From NCBI GenBank assembly GCA_025458365.1, contig JALOSP010000045.1, forward strand, positions 1 to 8,034: DNA of 8,034 bases, written 5' to 3'. The position numbers were made by a program, and so were the translations under genes. This stretch comes from Hyphomonadaceae bacterium (GTDB lineage Bacteria > Pseudomonadota > Alphaproteobacteria > Caulobacterales > Aquidulcibacteraceae). Below are positions 1 to 6,887 of this stretch, in pieces; the first letter of the stretch is position 1, and each line of letters begins with the position of its first letter. The notes beneath the pieces are model-generated. The model was not told the origin of the DNA. It was given only the letters and a program-made list of their open reading frames with translations, and searched no databases.

Positions 1-1
1 C

Positions 2-1555
2 GGCGGATACCGGCTGACCGCGGGCCTGGAGATTGACGAGGAATACAACAATTTCGTGGGTCAGGAAGGACTGGAAGACCCTGCAGGACGGCGCCTCGAA
101 TGGGGCGGCAACCTCGACGAGCGGCTCAACCGGTCAGCGCGGGTCAATCTTGGCGTCCAGCGCGCTTTCGGCGACACGCGATTCAGTGGCAATGCCAGCT
201 ATGCCCTGGGCCAGAACCGCCGGGTCTGGTCGGTCGAGGCGTTGCGTCCGGGGGCAAGCGATCCATTCCGGCGTGATGATGGACGCGATGAAGGCGACGG
301 CTGGGCCTGGGAGATCGGCGGTGATCTGACCCGCACCCTGGCAGGCTGGGAAACCCGGCTCGCCCTGCTCGCAAAGCGCGAAGGCGAAGAAAACCTGTCG
401 CAGGCAGGGTTCAATCTGGTCGGCCGACCGCTGGCCTATGACCGGTTCAGCGCGGATGCCGAGGCCTTCGAACAGATCGCAAGGGTGACGACAAAGCGCA
501 CATTCGGCGACCATCAGTTCGAGTTTGGCGGCGAATTTGCCCGCAACGGGCTTGAAATCGGATCGGTGTTTGCCACCGGTGACGGGATCAACTTCATCAG
601 CCAGCCGGGATCGATCAGCAATACCGAGGTGGAAGAAGCCCGTTGGGAGGCATTCGTTGCCAACACCTGGACGATCAGCCCCACCCTGTCGCTTGAAACC
701 ACGCTGACCAATGAATGGTCCACAATCACCCAGTCAGGCGATGCGGCCCAGGAACGGTCTTTCACCTATCTGAAGCCGCGGGTGAAACTGACGTGGCAAC
801 CCAACAGTCGCTGGACCGTACGTGGCGAGGTCGAGCGAGGGGTTGGACAGCTGGACTTCGGTGCCTTCGCCGACAGTGCACAAGTGGGCGACGGCAACCA
901 GAACCGGGGGAACCCGAACTTGCGTCCACAGCAGGCAACCACGGCCCAGGTGACCGTTGAACGGCGCTGGGGGCGGCGTGGCAGCCTGACGGCGACCTAT
1001 GTCGTGGAAGACATCACCGATCACCTGACACTGGTTTTCCTTGGCAACAATATCGGGCTGGGCAATGTGCCGGACGCAACCCGGCATGGTTACAACATCA
1101 ATGCCACGATCCCGCTGGACGGGTTGCTGGCCGGGCTGGAGACCGACTTCAGCTGGCGCTGGCGCAATAGCGAGGTGCTCGATCCCCTGTCCGGGCGGGA
1201 ACGGAACTTTGGCGGCTGGAACGGCAAGAGCTTCGAAGCCGGGGTCCGGCGTGATGTGCCGGGCGGCCTGTGGCGGTATGGGGCGTGGTACTGGCGCGGC
1301 GATCACAGTTTCCAGTACCGCCCGACCCAGGAGTTCGAGTGGAAGCCGCTCGAGTTCTGGGGTGCCTGGATCGAGCGCCGCAACGTGTTCGGCATGTCCG
1401 TCGAGGTCGGCGTCGAGACCCCGTTCGGCAACACTTTCCGCCGCTACCGGTATGACTATACCCCGGACCGGCGCACCGGGCAGATATCGCAAGTCCAGTA
1501 CCGTGACCGGGATTCAGGCTACGAACTCTATCTGGAGCTCAAGCGGACGTTCTGA
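2..1555 (+). CDS. TonB-dependent outer-membrane receptor, C-terminal part (5' truncated by window edge)
   Basis: The reading frame is open from base 2 to a TGA at 1553-1555, giving 517 visible residues. The GTG at 56 is only an internal valine, so the true start, signal peptide and plug domain lie outside the window. Most of the sequence alternates polar and hydrophobic residues with many aromatics and Gly, as in the strands of a beta-barrel. Residues coded at 911-928 read NPNLRP, matching the 'NP-x-L-x-P' signature common in TonB-dependent receptor barrels. The chain ends in ...LELKRTF; a C-terminal Phe is the usual signal for outer-membrane insertion by the BAM complex. Family members import siderophores, vitamins or glycans using TonB energy. 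No ligand can be inferred without the plug and upstream genes. It converges on the small membrane protein gene, with an 85-nt gap. I am confident of a barrel protein and fairly confident of the TonB-receptor family. Confidence 0.85.
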   Translation, partial: GGYRLTAGLEIDEEYNNFVGQEGLEDPAGRRLEWGGNLDERLNRSARVNLGVQRAFGDTRFSGNASYALGQNRRVWSVEALRPGASDPFRRDDGRDEGDGWAWEIGGDLTRTLAGWETRLALLAKREGEENLSQAGFNLVGRPLAYDRFSADAEAFEQIARVTTKRTFGDHQFEFGGEFARNGLEIGSVFATGDGINFISQPGSISNTEVEEARWEAFVANTWTISPTLSLETTLTNEWSTITQSGDAAQERSFTYLKPRVKLTWQPNSRWTVRGEVERGVGQLDFGAFADSAQVGDGNQNRGNPNLRPQQATTAQVTVERRWGRRGSLTATYVVEDITDHLTLVFLGNNIGLGNVPDATRHGYNINATIPLDGLLAGLETDFSWRWRNSEVLDPLSGRERNFGGWNGKSFEAGVRRDVPGGLWRYGAWYWRGDHSFQYRPTQEFEWKPLEFWGAWIERRNVFGMSVEVGVETPFGNTFRRYRYDYTPDRRTGQISQVQYRDRDSGYELYLELKRTF

Positions 1556-1640
1556 TTACCGGCTGCAACGGGAATGGCCGCAGACCGACCGCGTCCGGCG
1601 ATGCTGCGACAGGCAGGCAGACCGGCTTTGACCGCCTGAC

Positions 1641-1856
1641 CTATTGGCTGTCGGCTTCATCAGTGTCGACGACAAGCCAGACCAGCGCGCCTCCGAGAAG
1701 GAACAGCCCGGCGACCCGTACGGCATCGAGATTGATCCAGCTTGCCCGTTCATCATCCGAACTGGTGGCCTGGCGCGCCTGCACCGGCACCGCAGCACCT
1801 GCGGCTGCCAGCACGGTTGCGGTAACGGCGAGCGCCGCAATCCGTCTCAAAATCAT
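1641..1856 (-). CDS. small membrane-anchored protein of unknown function (71 aa)
   Basis: I do not recognise this family. The ATG at 1856 is chosen because a GAGGA Shine-Dalgarno (plus-strand 1865-1869) lies 8 nt upstream. A GTG at 1871 would add five residues but would itself overlap that Shine-Dalgarno. Residues 1-27 look like a cleavable signal peptide: basic MILRR start, Ala/Val-rich core, and a V-Q-A site before RQA. A short charged linker (about 28-45) follows, then a hydrophobic segment at about 46-63 (core LFLLGGALVWLVV), and an acidic tail ending DTDEADSQ. If the first segment is cleaved, the mature peptide is a tiny single-pass inner-membrane protein; if not, it has two membrane segments. 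It lies 124 nt downstream of the large secreted protein on the same strand and may be the last gene of that unit. It is short, so coding status rests on the signal peptide, the Shine-Dalgarno and the membrane segment. Confidence 0.7.
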   Translation of the reverse strand: MILRRIAALAVTATVLAAAGAAVPVQARQATSSDDERASWINLDAVRVAGLFLLGGALVWLVVDTDEADSQ

Positions 1857-1921
1857 CGTCACAATCCTCACTCAGAGCCCGCCCGCACCGGCATCCACCA
1901 GAGCACCCGCCTTACTGGCAG

Positions 1922-1972
1922 GTGCCCGATGGCACAACCGGCCATGCTGTTCGCGCCACCGCGATGAACATG
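1922..1972 (-). terminator. two small hairpins after the large secreted-protein gene; possible weak terminator or processing site
   Basis: Downstream of the stop at 1981 are two inverted repeats. In the first, 1943-1955 pairs with 1960-1972 around a 4-nt loop, 10 of 13 positions pairing, with a perfect inner 5 bp. The second is a perfect 5-bp stem, 1922-1926 with 1931-1935, also with a 4-nt loop. Neither is followed by a T-tract, so this is not a classic intrinsic terminator. It could stabilise the 3' end of the upstream message or partly attenuate transcription into the small membrane protein gene. Confidence 0.25.
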
Positions 1973-1980
1973 CTCACGGA

Positions 1981-4149
1981 TTACTTGGCCCGCGGATCAC
2001 GCCACACAGTCCGCACATCAGTGCTGCGGAACACACCGGGTGTTTCCAAGTCACGCAATGGCAACGGTTGAGCCGGCGCATAAGCGATCGACAGCATGCC
2101 GCCGTCACGGATGAACCGTGCAGCCTTGCGCCGCATGTCCTGCCACTCCTGTTCCCCGGCCGAACCCTCCAGCGTCTGGGCAAGCGAGTTGCGCATGCTG
2201 GCGGCAGTCTCGCCGCTGAGCGCGGCAACACCGGTGAAAACCCGCTCCAGCAAGCCGCGATCTGCGATCACAAAGCGTGCCGAACGGATCGTCACATGCT
2301 CGAACACAGACGGTGAACCTTCACGCAGCTGGGTCCACGGATTGCTGCGGGCCATGACATCGCCGACACTGCCATCGAATTGGGCATCGTCACCGGCAGT
2401 CAAATCATCCCCAGCTACGGCCTCAGCTGCGGCGGCGGCCGCAGCAGCTGCAGCTGCAGAGTCCACGGCTTCACTTGCCGCATCGATGGCTTCTTGATCG
2501 GAAGCGGCAGCTTCTGCGGCGGCCGCGACTGCTGCTTCAGCGCTGTCCATTTCGGCTTCAAGCGCCGACAGGCCCAGCCACTCCTTGTAGGTCATGGCAG
2601 CCATCGCTTCCGGCATCCCGCCTACGGCCCAGTCCAAGCCGATGTCGAAAGCATCCTGGATCGTGATCATGGTGTCGCGCCCAGTCATGATCCCTGTGGT
2701 GCGATCCAGCAGTGTTGTACCGCCCAACTTCAACCGGAACTCGGGTTCTCCAAGGACAGCAACCATCATCGACCGGGCCTGCTGCAACTGCGGGATCGCG
2801 TCTGAACTCTCGCCGAGCACAAGTTTGAGAGTCATCGGCAACAGTGTCGTGGCGGTAACGAACCCGTCGGCCTCGCGACTAATCTGGTAGGCCATTCGGT
2901 CGAGGGAAATCGCGTGGTCGGCCAGGCCGAGCGACACGGCATTGATCTCGAACGTTTCGAAGATTCCATCCATCGGGCCGCCAGTAAAGTCGCGCGACAC
3001 AGGCAGCGCGCGCGCTTCTTCATCACCACCGAGCGCTTCTCCGGCGGTCAGCATGGCCTGGGTCTTGATGCCAAGCACAGCGACACGACCGGTACGGAAG
3101 ACAATCTCGGAAGCCCCCAGAAAACTGCCCTCTTCAGGTGACGGTTCCTTGTAGCGCCCAACCAGATCGGTGAATTCCACAAGGGCGACCCGTTGGGGAT
3201 CCGCCCCACTGATGAGAAACCGGCCAAGCTCGCCACTGGCGCCGCCGCTGGTGAATTGCACGCCTCTGATCTCGAAGGTCTCGAACGCAGCAAGGCGGGC
3301 GGCCGCCATGGCCTCCTTGCCGTCGAGGTCAATGTCGAGGCCAAGGCTGTCATCATTGCCGGATGATGCCAGCAAGGCAGCAGCCTGCTCGTTCAGCCCG
3401 GCAAGGGTGAAGCCCGCAATTCGGACTTCGAGCGGTGTTGGGTCGGCAGGGGCCTCGGTTGCAGGTTCGGCAGAGGCATCGGCTGCGACCTCCGAGGGTC
3501 GATCAAGGGTTGTTTTCAGTTGGATGTCACCAAGGCTCATCCCGGAAAGACGTCCGCCATCTGGCCCGCCGGGAACGAAAGCCGCCTCGAAGCGGGCCAC
3601 CGTAATCCGATCATCGCCATCGCGCGACTCGAGCCCTGTCACCGCGACCGTGCCGACGAAGCCCTTGTAGGAACCAAGCTCCAGCAGGTCCGACTGTGGT
3701 ACGCTGCCGCCTGTACCCGCCAGGGCGCCAACCAACTCGACCTTGGCCACACTCCCGCCCGTATCGGACAGGCCAACCATTTCCAGCCGGAACCTGGATG
3801 TCGCCGACACCACCGGATCAAGCGCCTCCAGGGTGACAGTGGTGATCGTGGTCACCACGCCCTCTTCGTTGCTCAACCGCAGATTGGACCAGGTGCGCGT
3901 GTTGCCGGTGGTGCGGACCGAAGCCGCCGTCAACCGGTTTGACGGGCTTGCGACAAGGCCCAGTCGCGCGGCAAGCGCATCCATCGGCGTGGATGCCGCC
4001 GCAGCAGGAGCCCTGCGTTGTTGGGCGTGTGCAGGTGAAACCAGCAATGCCGCCAGCATCGCAACGAGCATCGCAGCCAGTAGCGACCATCGTGGCAGGC
4101 TTGCCACCCCGTCCCGCACACACCGCGTTTCGACCCTGCTCATCGCCAT
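1981..4149 (-). CDS. large secreted/periplasmic protein of unknown function with internal repeats and an Ala-rich helix
   Basis: I do not recognise a named family. The ATG at 4149 is preferred over the GTG one codon earlier because a GGAGGA Shine-Dalgarno (4157-4162 on the plus strand) lies 7 nt before it. This gives 722 residues. A long basic N-region and hydrophobic core (about 21-37) end in SPAHA, predicting signal-peptidase cleavage near residue 42. The body is beta-prone with recurring short motifs: FETFEIRGVQF (289-299), FETFEINAVSL (397-407), FEHVTIRSARF (616-626), and weaker LEVRIAGFTL (240-249). These suggest several copies of one strand-rich module. An acidic Ala/Pro linker sits at about 218-239. 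Residues about 531-584 form an Ala/Glu/Asp-rich, probably helical or coiled-coil segment with an 11-Ala run. No catalytic motif, lipobox or second membrane segment is visible. It is 119 nt downstream of the penicillin-binding protein on the same strand, which hints at an envelope role. Confidence 0.82.
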   Translation of the reverse strand: MAMSRVETRCVRDGVASLPRWSLLAAMLVAMLAALLVSPAHAQQRRAPAAAASTPMDALAARLGLVASPSNRLTAASVRTTGNTRTWSNLRLSNEEGVVTTITTVTLEALDPVVSATSRFRLEMVGLSDTGGSVAKVELVGALAGTGGSVPQSDLLELGSYKGFVGTVAVTGLESRDGDDRITVARFEAAFVPGGPDGGRLSGMSLGDIQLKTTLDRPSEVAADASAEPATEAPADPTPLEVRIAGFTLAGLNEQAAALLASSGNDDSLGLDIDLDGKEAMAAARLAAFETFEIRGVQFTSGGASGELGRFLISGADPQRVALVEFTDLVGRYKEPSPEEGSFLGASEIVFRTGRVAVLGIKTQAMLTAGEALGGDEEARALPVSRDFTGGPMDGIFETFEINAVSLGLADHAISLDRMAYQISREADGFVTATTLLPMTLKLVLGESSDAIPQLQQARSMMVAVLGEPEFRLKLGGTTLLDRTTGIMTGRDTMITIQDAFDIGLDWAVGGMPEAMAAMTYKEWLGLSALEAEMDSAEAAVAAAAEAAASDQEAIDAASEAVDSAAAAAAAAAAAEAVAGDDLTAGDDAQFDGSVGDVMARSNPWTQLREGSPSVFEHVTIRSARFVIADRGLLERVFTGVAALSGETAASMRNSLAQTLEGSAGEQEWQDMRRKAARFIRDGGMLSIAYAPAQPLPLRDLETPGVFRSTDVRTVWRDPRAK
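2425..2457 (-). repeat. run of 11 alanine codons in the helical segment of the secreted protein
   Basis: These 33 bases encode eleven consecutive alanines within the Ala-rich region of the secreted-protein gene. All four Ala codons occur (GCA, GCC, GCG, GCT), so it is not a pure trinucleotide repeat. That argues for selection on the peptide rather than recent slippage. Confidence 0.8.
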
Positions 4150-4268
4150 CACCTGTTCCTCCGGTGGTCACGCCCACGGCTGCAGACAATGCGATTACGC
4201 AGCAAAGCGCAATGGGGGTCCTGCAAATCTCGGCTGAGGAAATCTGCACACGGGCCGTGCTGGCGGAT

Positions 4269-6602
4269 TCAGGGCCTGACTGGCTCCGGCACGGATTCGG
4301 ATTGTTGGGCCTGGGCCTCGCGAATCAGCTCGTCAATCGTCCGCACCCTTGGAGCAGGGCTGGCAGGCCGTGCAGTTTCGCCTGGTGCTGGCGGGGTGAA
4401 GACCGGAGGGCCTGCTTCACCTGCCGGGATGGACGGAGCAGGCCCGTCAACCGGGCCATTGGCGCCATCACCGGCAGCCACGGGGGTTCCGCCGTCGCTG
4501 ATCACGCCGGGGACCGAGCCGTCCGGACCAACAGCATCACCAGTCGCATCCAGCGCGATCGGCGGCACACCTTCCAGCCCGGTTTCCGCACCCTGACTGG
4601 CTGGCAGTGCTGCCTCGCCCGGTACTGGAAGCTTGAAGGCCGTTGCCCTGGTGCCAGCCAGCGCAGTCTGCATGAAGCTGCGCCAGATTCTGGCTGGCGC
4701 ACCGCCGCCGGTCACCCGGTTCATCTGCCTGCCGAAGTCATCATTGCCAACCCAGACGGCAGTCACATAGCCACCGGTGTAGCCAACAAACCATGCATCG
4801 CGGTAATCGCTGGTGGTGCCGGTCTTGCCCGCCACTGGCCGGTCGGGAAGCCTCGCGGCCGTGGCCGTCCCGGCAGAGACCACCTGGGCCATCATCAGGT
4901 TCATGTTGCGCACCACGCCGTCATCAAGCACCTGACGCGGTTGCGGTTGGGGCCGCTCCCACAGAATGGTGCCCGAACGTGTGCGGACCCGCTTGAAGCC
5001 GTGCGCTGCCACGCCATACCCGCCATTGGCAAATGGCACATAGGCAGTGGCGAGTTCGATGGGACGCACGACCTCGGTGCCAAGCGCCAGGGTCACTTCC
5101 GGATCGAGCCGTGACCTGATCCCGAGTCTGCGGGCAACACGAACCACGTTGTCGCGTCCGTATTCCTCGCCCAGCGCCACGGCAATCGTGTTCACCGAAC
5201 GGGCCAGCGCCGTGATCAGGGGCATCTGGCCGGAATAGCCGCCCGAATAGTTCTGGGGCTGCCAGTCACCAACCCTGAACGGACGGTCCACCCGGGTTGA
5301 CCAGGGTGTTGCGCCACCCTCGAGCGCGGCCACATAGACGAAGGGCTTGAAGGACGAGCCGGGCTGGCGGCTGGCTTCGGTCGCCCGGTTGAACTCGCTG
5401 TCATTGTAAGACAGGCCACCGATCATGGCCCGCACGCCGCCATCCCCGGCAATCGCGATCACGGCGCCCTGGCTCATCCGGCTGCTGCGCCCGCTGGCGG
5501 CAAATTCATTGTTCAGCGCTGTCTCGGCGGCCCGCTGGTGGGACAGGTCGAGCGTCGTCTCGACGATCACATCTTCCGTCGGTTCACCAACAATGGCACC
5601 CACATCAGCCTCGATCCAATCGAGAAAATAGTTGATCCCCGAACCGCGCGCGGTCGCGGCAAACCGCAGCGGCGTGTTGACGGCGGCCAGCCGCTGTTCT
5701 TCCGTGATCACGCCTTCCTTGCGCATCTCGTTGAGCACAAGGGTTGCACGCTCGGCGGCACGATCGGCGTTGGACACCGGATTGAGCCGCGACGGCGCCT
5801 TGAGCAATCCTGCCAGCATGGCCGCCTCTGCGACAGTCAATTCGGATGGAGACTTGTTGAAGTACCGCTCGGCAGCATCCACCATGCCATAGGCACCCGC
5901 ACCATAGTAAACGCGAGCCATGTAGAGCGAGAGGATTTCCTCCTTGGTGAACCGGCTCTCCAGCCACAAGGACAGCAGCAATTCCTGCGCCTTGCGCTTG
6001 ATCGACTGTTCGGACGACAGGAACAGGTTCTTGGCAAGCTGCTGGGTCAGGGTCGAACCACCCTGGACGACCCGCCCAGCCCGGGCATTGACATAGGTCG
6101 CGCGCGCCAGACCTTCGAAATCGAACCCGAAGTGGCGGTAGAACTTCCGGTCCTCGATGGCCAGAATGGCAGCTGGCACATAGTCAGGGAGCGATTGCAG
6201 ATCGACCGGCGGTGCATCCGAAGCGCCACGCCTGGCCAGCACCTGACCGGTCACGTCCACGTAGGTGATCGAAGGCCGGTCGGTCTTGGCCAGCAATTCT
6301 TCCGGATCGGGCAAGTCGGACGCGACCCAGATGAACACGCCAACGCCTGCGATGGCGAGCCACAGCCCCATGACTGCGCCCCAATAGCCGAGCGTGCCCC
6401 AGAAACCGCGACCGCGCCGGGGCTGCTTGCGACCGCCGCCCCGACCGCCTTGCCGACCGCCATTATGGCCGCCAGCACGCCCGCGCGCCTGTGGCCGCGA
6501 CGGGGGGCGGTCGTCATAGCCACCATCATACCGGTCGGCATGACTGCCACCGGCCCGGCGACTGTTCCCGCCAGAGCCATTGCTGCGACCGCGCCCTGCC
6601 AC
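4269..6602 (-). CDS. class A penicillin-binding protein (bifunctional peptidoglycan glycosyltransferase/transpeptidase, PBP1A-type family)
   Basis: This inner-membrane enzyme polymerises lipid II into glycan strands and cross-links the peptides. It has 777 residues. The GTG start at 6602 has AAGGG (plus 6611-6615) 8 nt upstream. A Gly/Arg-rich cytoplasmic tail (1-66) precedes one membrane anchor (about 69-94). Glycosyltransferase motifs follow: IEDRKFYRHFG with catalytic Glu150, GGSTLTQQLAKN (181-192), RKAQELLLSLWLE (203-215) and KEEILSLYMARVYYGAGAYG (220-239). The transpeptidase carries SSFK (nucleophile Ser416, Lys419), SVN (469-471) and KTGT (593-596), all intact. The segment between the two domains is short, with no room for the OB-fold insert of Escherichia coli PBP1a, so I do not assign mrcA. 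A Pro/Gly/Ala-rich periplasmic tail (about 655-777) follows the catalytic core and ends in a charged helix-like stretch (TIDELIREAQAQQ). It is the first gene of a possible three-gene unit and is divergent from the PAS gene. Confidence 0.96.
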   Translation of the reverse strand: MAGRGRSNGSGGNSRRAGGSHADRYDGGYDDRPPSRPQARGRAGGHNGGRQGGRGGGRKQPRRGRGFWGTLGYWGAVMGLWLAIAGVGVFIWVASDLPDPEELLAKTDRPSITYVDVTGQVLARRGASDAPPVDLQSLPDYVPAAILAIEDRKFYRHFGFDFEGLARATYVNARAGRVVQGGSTLTQQLAKNLFLSSEQSIKRKAQELLLSLWLESRFTKEEILSLYMARVYYGAGAYGMVDAAERYFNKSPSELTVAEAAMLAGLLKAPSRLNPVSNADRAAERATLVLNEMRKEGVITEEQRLAAVNTPLRFAATARGSGINYFLDWIEADVGAIVGEPTEDVIVETTLDLSHQRAAETALNNEFAASGRSSRMSQGAVIAIAGDGGVRAMIGGLSYNDSEFNRATEASRQPGSSFKPFVYVAALEGGATPWSTRVDRPFRVGDWQPQNYSGGYSGQMPLITALARSVNTIAVALGEEYGRDNVVRVARRLGIRSRLDPEVTLALGTEVVRPIELATAYVPFANGGYGVAAHGFKRVRTRSGTILWERPQPQPRQVLDDGVVRNMNLMMAQVVSAGTATAARLPDRPVAGKTGTTSDYRDAWFVGYTGGYVTAVWVGNDDFGRQMNRVTGGGAPARIWRSFMQTALAGTRATAFKLPVPGEAALPASQGAETGLEGVPPIALDATGDAVGPDGSVPGVISDGGTPVAAGDGANGPVDGPAPSIPAGEAGPPVFTPPAPGETARPASPAPRVRTIDELIREAQAQQSESVPEPVRP

Positions 6603-6606
6603 GCTC

Positions 6607-6621
6607 TCAACCCTTCGTTAA
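6607..6621 (-). promoter_or_regulatory. CtrA-like site (TTAA-N7-TTGA) over the RBS of the penicillin-binding protein
   Basis: Read on the minus strand, TTAA is followed by 7 nt and TTGA. This is 7 of 8 matches to the CtrA consensus TTAA-N7-TTAA. The site overlaps the AAGGG Shine-Dalgarno just upstream of the GTG at 6602, a position that would suit repression or be coincidental. Confidence 0.25.
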
Positions 6622-6650
6622 GCCTGACCCCCAGCCTTAGGAGCGGCACA

Positions 6651-6676
6651 GTTAATCAGCGATGAATCGCGCACAA
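6651..6676 (-). promoter_or_regulatory. candidate promoter for the penicillin-binding protein gene, overlapping a second CtrA-like site
   Basis: On the minus strand TTGTGCG (6676-6670), an 11-nt spacer and TGATTAAC (6658-6651) loosely resemble the Caulobacter housekeeping promoter (TTGaCgS, 10-14 nt, GCtANAWC). A GANTC site (6664-6668) lies in the spacer, the arrangement described for GcrA/CcrM-controlled promoters. A 7-of-8 CtrA-like match (TTAA-N7-TGAA, plus 6652-6666) covers the same bases. The predicted leader would be about 40 nt. Both elements match only partially. Confidence 0.22.
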
Positions 6677-6753
6677 TTCGGGCAGAAGTGCGATCCGACC
6701 GATGCGAATCTGCAGTGGCAGGCATTTGCAAAAACCTGATTCAACACAAGGCC

Positions 6754-6780
6754 TTGATTCGGTCATTTCGCTCGCAGAAC
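6754..6780 (+). promoter_or_regulatory. candidate promoter for the PAS-domain gene
   Basis: TTGATTC (6754-6760), a 12-nt spacer and CGCAGAAC (6773-6780) fit the spacing of the Caulobacter housekeeping promoter and match its conserved TTGA and ANAWC parts. The -35 element contains a GANTC site. Transcription would start near 6787, only about 11 nt before the ATG at 6798 but about 100 nt before the GTG at 6888. This favours the later start for the PAS protein. Confidence 0.28.
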
Positions 6781-6887
6781 ATTAACTCCCGGATTCAATG
6801 AAATTTTCTTTCCTAAAAATGCATGAATCCGCTTGCCTGACCGGGGGCAAATCACCCATAACTCACAGCACGTTGGGGGCAGCGAAC

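Larger units (their letters stand above)
6603..6887. promoter_or_regulatory. divergent intergenic region with a cluster of GANTC (CcrM-type) sites
   Basis: This 285-nt stretch separates the divergent penicillin-binding protein and PAS genes and is clearly AT-richer than its surroundings. It contains six GANTC sequences, at 6664, 6706, 6738, 6756, 6792 and 6825 (first base). It also holds a perfect 10-bp palindrome (CAAGGCCTTG, 6747-6756) lying between two of them. GANTC is the methylation target of the alphaproteobacterial cell-cycle methyltransferase CcrM, and hemimethylated or fully methylated sites can tune promoters with GcrA. The region probably carries promoters in both directions. The methylation link is inferred from motif density only. 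Confidence 0.6.

Noticed and set aside
734..1492. 252-residue minus-strand open frame inside the receptor gene
   Set aside because: It is antisense to the beta-barrel with its NPNLRP signature, is Pro/Arg-rich, and shows no domain.
1614..1638. Weak inverted repeat (7-bp arms, one mismatch, 11-nt loop) between the convergent receptor and small-protein genes
   Set aside because: The stem is short, the loop long and there is no T-tract on either strand, so it is not credible as a bidirectional terminator.
3818..4249. 143-residue minus-strand frame starting in the gap before the secreted-protein gene, with a signal-peptide-like N-terminus
   Set aside because: It starts at GTG without a convincing Shine-Dalgarno and most of it overlaps the secreted-protein gene in another frame with Cys/Gly/Arg-rich composition. 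An upstream leader peptide is possible but unsupported.
4249..4279. Short palindromes near the penicillin-binding protein stop codon (CACGG-G-CCGTG and TCAGG-G-CCTGA)
   Set aside because: One-base loops and short arms; such GC palindromes arise often by chance at this composition and no T-tract follows.
3939..5114. 391-residue plus-strand open frame opposite the secreted-protein and penicillin-binding protein genes
   Set aside because: It lies antisense across two well-supported genes, including the transpeptidase motifs, and has no recognisable domain; long antisense frames are expected in GC-rich DNA.
5538..6665. 375-residue plus-strand open frame
   Set aside because: It is antisense to the glycosyltransferase domain and its intact motifs; composition looks like a mirror frame and no domain is visible.
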